Of a DNA stretch of 64,000 nucleotides, positions 1 through 10,426 are shown piece by piece (position 1 is the stretch's first letter; the number at the start of each line of letters is the position of its first letter). Position numbers and translations under genes: made by a program. The notes under the pieces are model-generated. The model saw only the letters and a program-made list of their open reading frames with translations. It had not been told where the DNA came from and searched no databases. This DNA is from Allantophomopsis cytisporea. Its lineage: Eukaryota; Ascomycota; Leotiomycetes; Phacidiales; Phacidiaceae. The DNA lies in assembly GCA_024752435.1 (NCBI GenBank), contig CP103035.1, positions 2,046,001-2,110,000 on the forward strand, in the 5' to 3' direction.

Positions 1-729
1 AATAACTTCAGAATCCATCCGTCGAATCCCCAATTGACTCAGAGTTTCAATTCTGTCAAACCCTCAAGGCGCGAACAGGCTCGCCTTGTAATTCCCTGTA
101 CTGACTTAGCATCTCTAGAAACTGAATATAGATGAATATCAATCGATCAAAAGTAGATGCGTTTAATTTGCATCCTGTATCTGAGTTGATGAGAATAACA
201 CATTGTATTTTTCTTGTAGGTGTCCAACACGAGTAAATGGATCGCTGTTTTACCCACAGCGGGACGGCAGAGTATATATATTGGTCTTCAACAACGTAGG
301 GATCGGTAGGCATGAACCCCTCAAAGCCATTTTTGGTAAGGATCGTTGTTGATCAGCTGAATTGGGCTTTGGTCTTATTCTATCATCGGCTATAAATACC
401 GTAATTCCATTGTACGTAAGATATCCTCTATAGAAGTGCGCTTCGTAGAGTAGATAAGTATTCCAACCTCTTTGAAAATGTTTAGGACAAGGAAAAAAAT
501 CAAGTTCTGAGAAGGATTATAAACTCAACGCCTGCTGTTAGTAATAGACGGTGCAGTTATGCTTGGCATCGATCAATTCTATTTTCGGTAACTTCGTTTT
601 TCTATATACAATGCACTATTCTCTATCTGTCTGCTCTTACACTGTTATATTATATGAAATAGCTGACAGGTCGCTATCGTGTCAATTTTTCGCTGCAAAG
701 ACAAGTACCGTGAAATCATTCAAACGCAG
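1..729. other. No supported gene
   Basis: AT-rich spacer at the window edge, downstream of the SNF2 pseudogene. It holds only short open frames with no recognisable domain. An 85-codon minus-strand frame at 56-313 has no promoter or splice signal that would make it convincing. Confidence 0.5.
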
Positions 730-3516
730 CTAATTCTCAAACTGACACCGCTCTAGCTCATAGTTGTTCAGTTTGGCTTCAAATCCGGAGAACCCCTCGA
801 CATTTGCTGAGGATGTAGAACTCGGCGTCTGAGCCTTACTCGTAGGATTCATGCTTGTGGACGAGGTTGAGTCTCCTCTCGGCCTATCACACCATTCAAT
901 GTATGTGGGATTCTGGGCAGAGCCACTAGCGTTGACCTCATTGGATCGGAGACTGTTGGCATCTTTTGGTGGTGCGAAGGCCGTAGTGACGGTACGTAAT
1001 CGGGACTGTTGTCGATCTAGGATCCTCTTCTTGACCGGGTCATTTTCCATCCAGAGTTTCCACGTGTAACAGGATCGAATGTCACCGTTGGCTTGCAGAC
1101 GATGGATTCTTCCGTACACCTGCTTTTCATGGGCTGTCAGGTATGCCGGTTCGAAGAGGACAAGGTTTTGAGCCCGCTGGAGATTTGTGCCCGTACCGAC
1201 GATCTGGACCGTGGAGACAAGGAAACGCGGTATGTGGCCGTTGATGCGAGAGTCGTCCCGAAAAGCTTTCGTGGCCTCAATACGATTCTGTGGCCGAACA
1301 TTAAAGTGATGAATGCCCTTCCAGGTTAACCACTATTGTGTGTTTTGGTTAGTTATGCGAAACCATCTATTGTTTTGCTTGGACCTTATGATGAAAGTTT
1401 CCCAGACAAGAAGATAAAGGGAAATTGAAACGCAAAACAGGGGAAAGAAGAACTCACTGCGCATATCATCTCGCGAACAAAGGGGAAATTTGTAATGATG
1501 ATGACCTTCGCGGGTACCTCATGAGTGACGTTCTCACTCAGTATACGGTGAACGAAGCTCTCCAACCATGATAGCTTGGGACTATCCTTTATCATCATCT
1601 GGAACATTACACCGGAGAAGGGACACGGGAGTACTTCATCGTTTTCCTCATGAGCCGCGGATGAATTTCTACGATGGGCTTCCCACTTGTTATCCTTCAT
1701 CTCCTCGTCTGTAAATCGATACCCATAGCCCTGCTCCACGGCCGCTATGGCGTTGGGAAGGACGCAAAGATGCGGAGGCTCTGGTCTCTAACGGCTGTAG
1801 AATTCGCCCGGACTTGCGCTTGCTGCTTTGACAAATTGCCCCGTTGACTCGCTAAGAGGTCGCACATCTTGCTACGAACCTCTTTATCCTTAGCTCGCTG
1901 CACGCGTTCTAGAACATCCCCTCGGTGCTCGAAGCATATATCGCGGTGCTCCCGTGGTCCAAGGGGCATAAGCGAAGCCTTGTCGAACCATAGAGTCTCG
2001 CGGGTTCGACGGATCACCAGCCTGGGCAAGAACTTTTTCAGTGCAGCTCGGAGATTTTCGTCGACTCTCTTGAACTCATCAGTAGACATATCCGACCCTG
2101 GGCGCGTCAAGGACTTGTATTCTTTGTTGATGCGTTGACGGTCATGGAAGAGGAATCCCTGCATCTCCGGCTTTGTTTGCCAATTGTTATCGGGGATGAC
2201 GGCGTCAATCCAATTGAACAAGGTCTCGAGACGGGCCTCGAAAGGTGTACCACTGAAGAGCCCCAACGCGGAGCGGGAGCGGACAGCCTTTAGCTTTTCT
2301 CGACTGATATCGTAGACACCTATTTTAAGGTGTCTGTAGCGGGTGAGGTCACTGACAAGGGTCGTGGCGATCGACGTAGTGTTGTATACGGTATGAAATT
2401 CGTCCTTGAAGATGTACGAGTAGCTGCCCCATGGAAGTGGTTCCTTCTCTGTCGTGTGGTGAGACTGCCCTAAAGCGTTGCACCTCACACGGTTCTCATA
2501 TGACGTCGCTAGTGTGGCGATTATTACGGCGTCAAACCATATGGTGTTTGATAATCCTGGCGGTGATGCTCTCGTACGGACTAGTCCTCGTAGAATCCCG
2601 GTGTCCTTGTCCGCCTGGTCCTTGAACGTGCCGTGCAGTGAGAGGCGTCGTGGGACGCGATGACCGTGGCCAGTGAACCATTCCTTGTGGATCATGCCGT
2701 TAAACCCCGAGTTGAAGGCATGCATGGTCTCTTCGTTGTGGGATAGTAGCAGCGAGGCTCCGGGCCGAACGGTCAGGAGACCCTTTTGATACAGTCTCCA
2801 AGTTATGTCGCCCACGCATACGCACTGTATGCCGAGTGTCGCAGCGGACGGGCACTGTCGACGACCGTTGGTCGGCTCATCGAGCTCGCTCTCCTTGACC
2901 AGGTGAGGGTCGCAATCTTCATATTCCCCCGACAGCCATGTTATATAACTGCGGATGCACACGTTCACGTGGTATTGGACTAAGAAAGTGCCAAGCATCT
3001 GAGTCGTCTTTCCCATGCCCATGTTATCAGCGTTACAGAATATACCCAACGAATTCGCCATCTTTAAGTGCCATAAGATAGCGACGGCCTGAAATGGAAA
3101 TAGGTGCCTGTTGCAACCGGGTGTCGCCCATTTCGACGTGGATGCAACGTTCTGAACGTCCTGACCGAAGAAACTGGCGGCCTCAAGGACCTCTTGCCTG
3201 TCGACATGCTCACATAGGCTTAACTCTATGGTGCTGGTACTATGAGTGTGCTGATCACTCACTTGCTCTTGGAGGGAGGGATAGTGAGTAGTTTGAGGGC
3301 CGTCGAGGACGGTTGACGTTCTAAGACTTACAGGTCGTCCCACTCGTCTATCTTGCGTTGACGGTCCTCCTCGTTTGACATCATGGTCTTGTACTCCTCA
3401 GTCATCATTCCGTTGTCCGATTGATTCAGCGTACGGCTGAGTTCTTTCCCTTCATCGTTATTGCTACCGTCCTCAGCCCGAGCTTTTAGATGCGTCTGGT
3501 GTAGAGGAGCTATCAT
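730..3516 (-). pseudogene. SNF2-family DNA-dependent ATPase/helicase, frameshifted
   Basis: The helicase motifs appear in order: Walker A DNMGMGKT near 3010, a DEFH box near 2400, SGTP near 2240, the C-terminal lobe start KVIIITNFPFVREM near 1480, and a motif V/VI block ending QVYGRIHRLQ near 1110. Such proteins use ATP to move on chromatin. A start at 3516 opens an acidic 62-codon exon; splicing from about 3331 to 3234 (GTAAGT...CCAG) joins the helicase frame in phase. A second intron lies at about 1460-1340, with CTAAC before TAG. Between the two lobes the frame jumps by one base at about 1749-1759 with no room for an intron, so the gene is probably dead unless this is a sequence error. Base composition is GC-richer than the flanks. 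The family is certain; loss of function is inferred. Confidence 0.8.
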
Positions 3517-3601
3517 CCGTTAATGTGTTGACGTCGTTGACACTGTTGGATTTCTGACGCGTGTCGCACATGGGGGTTTGGTGGTTGCTAGCCGACGATG
3601 T

Positions 3602-3859
3602 TGAAATGGGTGAACGTCCCTTTGAGGATCTTGGAGTTTTAGGGGCATCGGGTGTATCTGGTCCACTAAGCCGCACAGTTCGTCTCGTGGTTGGACTACT
3701 TGATTCTTGGTCCATTCCAGCCTCCTCGTGTGATGTGGGCGAACGCACCATCGAGGGCCTTGGAGTGTTAGGGGCGTCGGGTGTAGCTGGTCGGCTTGAC
3801 CACACAAGTCGTCACGTGGGCGAATGGCTGGACCCTTCATCCATTTCGACCTCTTCATG
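3602..3859 (-). repeat. Two tandem 129-bp units (43 codons)
   Basis: Two adjacent units, 3731-3859 and 3602-3730, encode on the minus strand the same Ser/Thr/Pro-rich pattern (HEE..MD...S..PT...TPDAP.TPR.S..RSP). The distal unit carries a TGA where the other has an Arg codon. They sit just upstream of the SNF2 pseudogene start and may be remains of its original disordered N-terminus, reached through another frameshift near 3490. Confidence 0.7.
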
Positions 3860-3939
3860 TAATCTCTTTAGGCCTCCAATTCGCCTCACATGTGATGGTA
3901 TCAAGATGAGTCTTTCGGGCTGCTGCCTACATATGATGG

Positions 3940-4839
3940 TCAGAACGACCCGTGGTCTATCACGCATGCAATGGGAGGCACTAACCGTGCTGGTTTGGGC
4001 GTCGGTGAGGCAAGCATATTGGCAACGAAATCGAACAGTAAGCGTTCCGCTAAAGTCTCCTCGTCGCCTCTTGCCACGACAACGACGGGGAATTCAGTCT
4101 CGCCCGCTGCCATACATCTATCCATCTCCGTTTCGAAATCAAGCTGACGTAACTCTCGTATGAATACCGGCGCTCTGTAGCGTGCTAGGTATTGCACACG
4201 CGAGGTGAGGGAGTCATAGCGTGGGATCTCGAGGGCTCGAATAAAGTCAATCAGGAGGTTCAGATGGACATGGCGGCCAAGGAGGCGGCCCTTTCCGATC
4301 ATTGTCAACACCTCACGCGGGACGAATTTCGTTGCGCAGACTTGTACCGGCTGCCCATCCCCGTTATCTTTGTGCACGTGTATAAAAACCTGGCCGAGGT
4401 CTTTTAGGCCCTTAGAAAGCTTGCGTAGTGCGGATGTTGCAGCCGGATCGGTATCCGCTTCGATGCTACTGCTTTGTGTGGGCGTCGTTGGTATTGCGGC
4501 CGTGGTCTGAACTTTCCGCTCATTTGCCAGATAGAAGATCCGCTGGAGCGCTGTACGCTTCCAAGGCCCTTGTATGGACATATCCAGGACGCCTTTGGCC
4601 TTGAGTTCTCTGATCGGACTCGAGAGGACAAGTCGTAGTAACAAGGGAGAGGTTTCTGGATTCCAAGTCTTGCCGAACATATTCAGTTGCTGCAGCGTCG
4701 CTTCGACCTCAGGGTAGGAAGCGAGTGGTATCTGTAAACTCCTCGCGAGTTCTGCAAGGTCAGAGATGTTGCAGGCCGGATTTTCTTCATACCATTGATC
4801 CAGCGTTGGTGCCTTCGCCTTGGACATTTCCGGTTCCAT
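3940..4839 (-). CDS. Unrecognised 299-aa protein
   Basis: A single uninterrupted frame of 299 codons begins at an ATG preceded by a long purine-rich leader (about 5030-5080 on the plus strand is aacaacaagaagaaagaag-like). The product looks soluble, with no signal peptide or membrane segment. The N-terminal third is helical and Leu-rich (ISDLAELARSLQIPL), the middle is Thr/Ser/Ala-rich, and the C-terminal part has Arg-rich and acidic patches. I do not recognise the family. It lies on the same strand as the broken SNF2 gene, about 80 bp beyond the repeat, in the same GC-rich island, so the two may have arrived or been retained together. Length and composition support a real gene. Confidence 0.6.
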   Translation of the reverse strand: MEPEMSKAKAPTLDQWYEENPACNISDLAELARSLQIPLASYPEVEATLQQLNMFGKTWNPETSPLLLRLVLSSPIRELKAKGVLDMSIQGPWKRTALQRIFYLANERKVQTTAAIPTTPTQSSSIEADTDPAATSALRKLSKGLKDLGQVFIHVHKDNGDGQPVQVCATKFVPREVLTMIGKGRLLGRHVHLNLLIDFIRALEIPRYDSLTSRVQYLARYRAPVFIRELRQLDFETEMDRCMAAGETEFPVVVVARGDEETLAERLLFDFVANMLASPTPKPARLVPPIACVIDHGSF

Positions 4840-6581
4840 TCTTGCTGAAGCTTGTCTCCGATGTCTATTGTGGGAGTGAGATATGTGATTAGGTCTGGGA
4901 AGCGAATGTTACGGATGAAGTATGACGGACACAGTCGAGAGTAGTATGATGTTGTAGGATGAAGTTGATGTGGATGATTATGGGAGAGGATTCGATTTAG
5001 ACGTGTGCAGCTCGCAATCGCGTACTTGCAAGCAAAACAACAAGAAGAAAGAAGAAGAGAAGACAGGGAGGAAAAAACAAAAAATAGTCTACGGTTTCAG
5101 GTATTGCGTGAAATCGACGGTGAAAGTGTAGTGCGATGAGGTACCGCCCTATCTGGGCGGTGCTGACAACATTGACTTGTTGGAATCCTAGCTTCTAGTC
5201 AGTATAAGTTTCAGATCGTCACCTGGGTAGGTGATATATGGGAATTAGTAACTTCATCTGATACTGCCAATACGTAGGCTCACCCGGAAACTAAAAGAGA
5301 AGAACAAGATGTGGCTGACTAGAAGAAGCTATGATGATATCCTTCTCGGGCTAAACTGGTGAATTTGGCTTCTTATTGATTGTGTATTGGAGAAAAAACG
5401 TGGTGAATATGAGCTTCACGGTGATGAAATGTGCGCGTGAACTTTCCAATTCGGGGAAGTTACTATTACTAAGAAGTTGGGAGCCTTGAACTTCTCTAAA
5501 CAAGATAAAGGAAAGAAAAGAAGGCAAAACCAAATGGGAGAGTAGAAGATCTGATCGGATTCGAACGCCTGAAGTATTTGAATTTCATAGTGTATGGGCT
5601 GTCCCCGCGTTGGATATGATGTGGTAGTAGTAGTTTGAGTGAGGTCAATTCACGGTTTGCTTTATGTACCGTAGCTCAGTTTATGCTGCCGGGTTCTCGT
5701 TGATGCCTGCAGGTGCGCTGAATACCCCGAAAACTTGATCACATTACCGATTTCGCGTGAGACAGTAGCTATGACTCTATCGTTAAAAGGTAGCGCCGTT
5801 GGACATTGCTTCTTGTACAGATAGGTGGATACTTACTTATCGACCTCGATGGAAAGCGTACTTAGTCAATTAGTCGATAAGGAATCACACATTCTCTGAT
5901 GCCCTTAGTTAGAATACTTGCGCTATTCGAAATCCTGGCTCGATCCGGTCTTCAGCTGAGCGGCGTCATCACCTTTTACAAAGCCCGGAGACAACAAACC
6001 CTCCGAAATGGACAACAAGACTCATACAACTTCATGATAATCTTTCTGTTCAGATTCGAAACACACAAAACGTCTCAAAATCACGGTCAAGAATCTTGAG
6101 CGCTAACAATCTGTGACTGATTCCGGTGGCTGCATGGTAGAAGATGACGAGGAATTCGTTTTTGAAGGATGAAAAGAGCATCAAGGCTGTCTACCAAGTG
6201 AACGCGTCGGGTCTTGACAATGATCTTTGGATCTTGTCCAGCGAATTCATCAATCAATTCAAGACGAAAATGAAATTGGTAGAACTGTGAGTTTGTAGGT
6301 GAATGAATTGGTTGTAAAGTTTTAAGAAATCAGAAATGTAGATTTCCTGCTACGTTTGGTACCATGATTCTCTGCAGACTCACATACGCTGAAGCAGTTC
6401 GGATATGGCCAATAAGAATTTATCTGGAGGCTAGCTCGACTTGGATGGAATTGCTGTTTGGGCAGCTTGCAGTGAAATAGTATTCGAGAGAATCCCACGA
6501 AATCAGGAAGAGGGGTCATTGTTGTATCTGGAACGCTCTTCCTTCCTTATTCCATAGCACGTACAGAGGCTACATTAGCCT
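4840..6581. other. Intergenic, promoter side of the 3940-4839 gene
   Basis: The first 300 bases are probably the 5' leader and promoter of the minus-strand gene. The rest is AT-rich with only short frames (for example 60 codons at 5351-5533) that show no domain. Nothing else is supported. Confidence 0.5.
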
Positions 6582-7076
6582 TCAAGTCCAAGTACGCAGA
6601 ATTGTAGGCGTCTTCCATCCACAAGTAAATGCTTTCCAGAAACCAGCGAGGATGCCCATTGAGCCGTGACTTCCAACTCCGGTACGCAATTCTCCATCGT
6701 ACGTGAAATAGAAGACTGCATGATGCTCGTGGTTTCGGAGATTCATGTCTTTTGTGAGTCGCGCAATGCCATGTGGAATATCATGCTCCTCCCATATGAT
6801 AGATTCGGCGATCGGGCTTGTTTCGATGATGAAATCTCCTATATGCCGCCGATGTTCCCAATGTAGACCGTCTCGCCATCTTTGAATTCCTGATGCATTT
6901 TCTTCGTGAACATAGACGTGCCCTTCCTGAACCAGGCCTACGAAATCACGTTCGTGAGGTGGACGAGCAACGTGGTTGAGCATTCCCTCCAAGCAAGCAT
7001 TAACGATGCCAGGAATCTCGGATGCAAAGTGAACTTCTCTTTTAGTCGGTGCTAAAGGTTCGGCATATGCTGTCAT
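6582..7076 (-). CDS. Gti1/Pac2 (WOPR)-like protein, short
   Basis: The 164-codon frame contains a segment with the WOPR-domain layout: a basic/acidic stretch followed by GHVYVHEENASGIQRW, RDG, then GDFIIE and later HHAVFYF. WOPR proteins such as Gti1, Pac2 and Wor1 are fungal transcriptional regulators that bind DNA through this domain. Full-length members are usually several hundred residues long with a two-part domain. Here only a partial domain is visible, and the last 40 residues do not look conserved (possible intron read-through or decay). Two more degraded copies occur at 45364-45797 and 48998-49066, so this is a local family. The call rests on motif resemblance; whether it is functional is open. 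Confidence 0.5.
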   Translation of the reverse strand: MTAYAEPLAPTKREVHFASEIPGIVNACLEGMLNHVARPPHERDFVGLVQEGHVYVHEENASGIQRWRDGLHWEHRRHIGDFIIETSPIAESIIWEEHDIPHGIARLTKDMNLRNHEHHAVFYFTYDGELRTGVGSHGSMGILAGFWKAFTCGWKTPTILRTWT

Positions 7077-7639
7077 GTTGGCGATTTAATATGAGAGATG
7101 CCAAAGTCGCAAGAATTGAGAGGCGGTCAACGCGTATGCTAGACCAAGAGATGCTGGGACGAAGGGGTGCAAAGGATGCCAGGACCGGACAACACCACAA
7201 TCGCCCAGACAAGGCGCTAACACCTGAAAAGTATAGTCCAGGCACTGTTTTGGTCAAGTCTTCAACTATAAACCATAGTCATTAAATCAATCATAGCATC
7301 GCACATCATTCCTAAGTGCGAGTCATCAGTCGCTATCTCTACCAAATACATTGAGTCGCGTTTCTTGTTGCCCATCTGTTTTTCTCATTCGTAAAACCTA
7401 GAAGGATTAGAGGTTCGAAGACATCTTTCAGAGACACAAAATAGATCACATATGGTGACGATTTAATGAATGGAATATTACAAATCTTGACTGAGCTACC
7501 CAGTTTCAAGTAATATTTTGTAAGATAATGCTACTCGTTTTGTTCGTGCACGACAAATTTTCTTTGTATGAACATCTTCTCTAAGTACGCATCAAAGTAT
7601 TTCTTCCGTCGTTTTGCCCACCATGACTTTTTCCTTGCT
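7077..7639. other. No supported gene
   Basis: AT-rich spacer between two genes on the minus strand. Overlapping frames of 71-78 codons on both strands at 7042-7285 mirror each other and show no domain. Confidence 0.5.
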
Positions 7640-7993
7640 TCATGAACCTGAATTCGCTTGTTTTTTCGCGAATTCGCCAAACTCTTCCCTATGTTGTTTC
7701 TCAATGTTCTCTGGAATATATTTAAGTGCCATTGGGTAGGAATTCTCCTATTCTAATCAGTAACATGAACGTGAATTTTCCATAACCATAGAATGACTTA
7801 CGATTTGCTTCCTTGAAGGTGGCCAAGACTCGTGATTTATTGATAGGTGAACATGCTGGCGCCCATCTTTTTCGATAATTAAAGCTACTTTAGCCCCGCT
7901 AAGCACCTCAAATTCGTGTAATTTTCTGAAAAGGCTCCTCCGTCTTCTTCTTAGCTTCTCTCTTTCATTCTTTGTATTGCTAGTCGCCATCAT
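7640..7993 (-). CDS. Small MADS-like (SRF-type) protein 1
   Basis: Two exons, 7802-7993 and 7640-7747, joined by a 54-nt intron (GTAAGT...AATAG, TACTGAT branch) in phase 0, give a 99-aa protein. Residues about 12-50 match the MADS-box core: a basic run (RRRRRSLFRKLHEFEVL) followed by a hydrophobic strand (GAKVALII) and a Ser-Trp-Pro-rich tail. MADS proteins bind CArG-type DNA as dimers. The canonical N-terminal arm is much reduced, no I/K or SAM domain follows, and exon 2 is only a 35-residue charged tail. A TATA box (TTATATAA on this strand) lies 47 nt before the ATG. Genes at 16207 and 30700 have the same plan, with the intron directly after the MADS-like part. DNA binding is inferred. Confidence 0.7.
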
Positions 7994-8039
7994 AAGTAGA
8001 GCTTGATGTCTGTCTGGTTTCCATACAAAATCTCAGTTG

Positions 8040-8047
8040 TTATATAA
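8040..8047 (-). promoter_or_regulatory. TATA box of MADS-like gene 1
   Basis: TTATATAA on the minus strand, 47 nt upstream of the ATG at 7993. The two related genes have comparable TATA elements 23 and 41 nt upstream of their ATGs. Confidence 0.55.
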
Positions 8048-8303
8048 TCTTGCAACACAAGAAATTGAAGACCTCAACTTACTGTGGCTGCTTAGCTCCT
8101 TAAGTATTCTCAACTTATGGAGGTGAGTCGTTGGGATTGCGGGAACAACCTCGCACGAAACCACGTTCGTCGGGTCAATTGAAATATGATTGCTTTACGC
8201 TGAGTTCTTAGCTTTGGCAATCTGACCGATTAGCCGTGCAAACAATAGACTTGTATGATAAGACCCCAGGATCTTATGAGTAATCAATCATAAGTCATTT
8301 ATT

Positions 8304-8526
8304 GATATTTGTTTGACCTATCTATCAACGTTCATTTGACTCATCCATTTGAATCGTCCATGGACCTTCGTTATTATAAGCATCCAGTTGATCCATCCAT
8401 CAATATCCATTTGACCCATCTATCAACATCCATTTGACCCGTCCATCAACATCCATTTGACCCGTCCATTTGACCTGTCCATCAACATCTACTTTACCTA
8501 TGCACCAACAGTTCATTTGACCCGTT
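8304..8526 (+). repeat. Degenerate minisatellite, about 23-25-bp unit
   Basis: Roughly eight imperfect copies of CATCCATTTGACCCGTCCAT and its variants run head to tail, with single-base changes and short deletions (some copies lack the ATCAA part). The unit is not a multiple of three throughout and no frame crosses it, so it is non-coding. Confidence 0.8.
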
Positions 8527-9281
8527 CTTATATGTATGACAGTATGAGTGTTTTAGGTGAAAAGAAAACTTTCTATGATGGGGTCCTACAAGAACGAACC
8601 CAATGCGGCTATCACCTATCAGTTAAGTTGAAATAAAAGGTGGTAGAGTGGTAGGTTGTGAGTAGTCAAGTGTCTTTGCTTGAAAATAGTCTTTATAGTT
8701 TAACTCAGCTATAGTCATGAGTAATAATGGGACCAGTAGTAAATATAACTAGAAACTGCGACTGACTTGCAAAGAAGAGAAAGAATGAGTAGATCGTAGC
8801 GGTGAAAGGCTCGACTTGGCCAAGTCCTTCAATCTGCCATGGTCTTGGAAGCAAGCCAGGAATGGCGAATTGACCCATAGGCATCTTTTCGAGGCCCTCA
8901 TTTATACATAATGTAAATTGTATTAAATATCATATACGATTTGCCTTCCTACGAAGTTTCCAAGCATATTGTTTCTTCAGATCAAATCAATGATTGCGCA
9001 ACAAGTACCAAAATGCTGTTTTGCCTATCTTCTGAATGTAGCGTTCAAAAACTAAAGCCCAGGTACTGCATTAGTATCTTTCGGCTCTTCATCCTCACTT
9101 GGATCTCCAAAAACGTGTTGATAAACGCTGCTGTTCTTCATCACAGAGATGATACATATTTAGCACCATCTGGTAAATTCTTCCATTGAAAAATCAAAGT
9201 CTTCCGCTTGGTTCTATTTCCCAATCCAGTTCCTATTATCTTACCTGAACCGAGACTTGCTCTCCAGAGCTTTCAAAATGA

Positions 9282-9294
9282 CCCCCCCCCCCCC
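9282..9294 (+). repeat. Poly-C tract (13 C)
   Basis: A homopolymer between the ATG at 9278 and the 354-codon frame. Its length decides whether that ATG is in frame. Confidence 0.8.
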
Positions 9295-9309
9295 TCTACC
9301 TATCGAGAA

Positions 9310-10374
9310 ATGGCAATTGACTGTTGTTTTATAGTAGACGGGAAAATAAATAGCTTTGGATCTATAGCCACGACCATTTCGTATACTTCTTCTGGATACG
9401 ATACACAACGGTTAAATGGTTTGATAACATCTACCAAGCACCCATACATCTCTGTTCCCACTCTCATATGGGCCGTTGTAATACCAGATAGCGATGCTGG
9501 TGAGCATCTTGAGGTTACTAGCAACGACACTCTTGAAATGGCTTGCCCCCTACATATGCTTGGTCATGACTGTTATGAGTTGGTAGAAGTCAACTTTCTA
9601 AAACAACAAGCTCTTGAAGATAAGCTGAGCTTTTCTAAATATATAGCATCAGAAGATCTCATGTCCTCGGAACACAAGGTAAAGGATCAGAACATGGTCT
9701 GTAATAGCAGCACTCAGGAAAAACGGAATTATCTTTTGAGGTTTTGTGCAAAGACTTCTACGTTTCTGCCTCCTGGGTGCAATCAAACTCTTAAGTCATT
9801 AGACGTATCGACTGTTTCCCCAGAATTAAGAACCACAAAATTCTCAGATATATCATCTTCAAAAGGGCTAACGGCGACATTAACGGCGTCAACAGCATCA
9901 ACAGCATCAACGGAGACGCTGTCGACAACCACAACGACAACAACAACCACAACGACAGCAACTCCAATAGCGCCTGCATGGCACACTGCCCAAGACAAGG
10001 GCTACGCAATTTGGCTTGCAACATATATTAGTGATGGAAAATCGTCGTATTATTACCAAGGATATGAAGTTGGCAATACCACTTCTATGGATACTGACAC
10101 TCTATGCGAGATAGATGAGGACTGGAGCCAGATACTCAGCGCAGATGACAACCCTGAAGATTTACCTTCAACGCTGGAGGATATTAATATCTACAGTACT
10201 ACCTGTGATTATACCACAGTATTTGGATCAACTACTGGCATTATTGGAGTACTTACTTGTGAAGCCGATGAAGCATGTGCTTGCTACAATGGAAATGACA
10301 CACTTACAACAGATAACAAATGTAAAGCTACAATGAAGCTGAAGATTGTGTGCGAGGCTATGATAATCTCATAG
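9310..10374 (+). CDS. Unrecognised Thr/Cys-containing protein; start unclear
   Basis: The open frame continues from 9208 but has no ATG before 9310. An ATG at 9278 sits directly before a run of 13 C (9282-9294) and is one base out of frame; with 14 C it would read straight into this frame. The product (354 aa from 9310) has a middle part rich in Ser/Thr with a T11 run encoded by an ACA/ACG microsatellite (about 9925-9960). The C-terminal quarter has regularly spaced Cys (CDYTTVFGSTT, LTCEADEACACYN) like a small disulphide-bonded extracellular module. No signal peptide is visible at either start. I do not recognise the family; a decayed secreted protein is possible. Confidence 0.45.
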   Translation: MAIDCCFIVDGKINSFGSIATTISYTSSGYDTQRLNGLITSTKHPYISVPTLIWAVVIPDSDAGEHLEVTSNDTLEMACPLHMLGHDCYELVEVNFLKQQALEDKLSFSKYIASEDLMSSEHKVKDQNMVCNSSTQEKRNYLLRFCAKTSTFLPPGCNQTLKSLDVSTVSPELRTTKFSDISSSKGLTATLTASTASTASTETLSTTTTTTTTTTTATPIAPAWHTAQDKGYAIWLATYISDGKSSYYYQGYEVGNTTSMDTDTLCEIDEDWSQILSADDNPEDLPSTLEDINIYSTTCDYTTVFGSTTGIIGVLTCEADEACACYNGNDTLTTDNKCKATMKLKIVCEAMIIS

Positions 10375-10426
10375 ATAAACGGTCAATGTAAAACAAATAC
10401 ATCTTAGCTTTTATGCTTCTCTCAAA

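Larger units (their letters stand above)
7994..9277. other. Intergenic with minisatellite
   Basis: Apart from the promoter of MADS-like gene 1 and the minisatellite at 8304-8526, no gene is supported. An 82-codon frame at 8941-9189 starts at TTG and shows no domain. Confidence 0.5.

Noticed and set aside
5545..5570. tRNA T-loop on the minus strand (GTTCGAATCC)
   Set aside because: The flanking bases do not pair as a T stem and no acceptor or anticodon arm fits.
9208..9309. Start of the poly-C ORF at 9208
   Set aside because: The codon there is TTG; the first in-frame ATG is at 9310.
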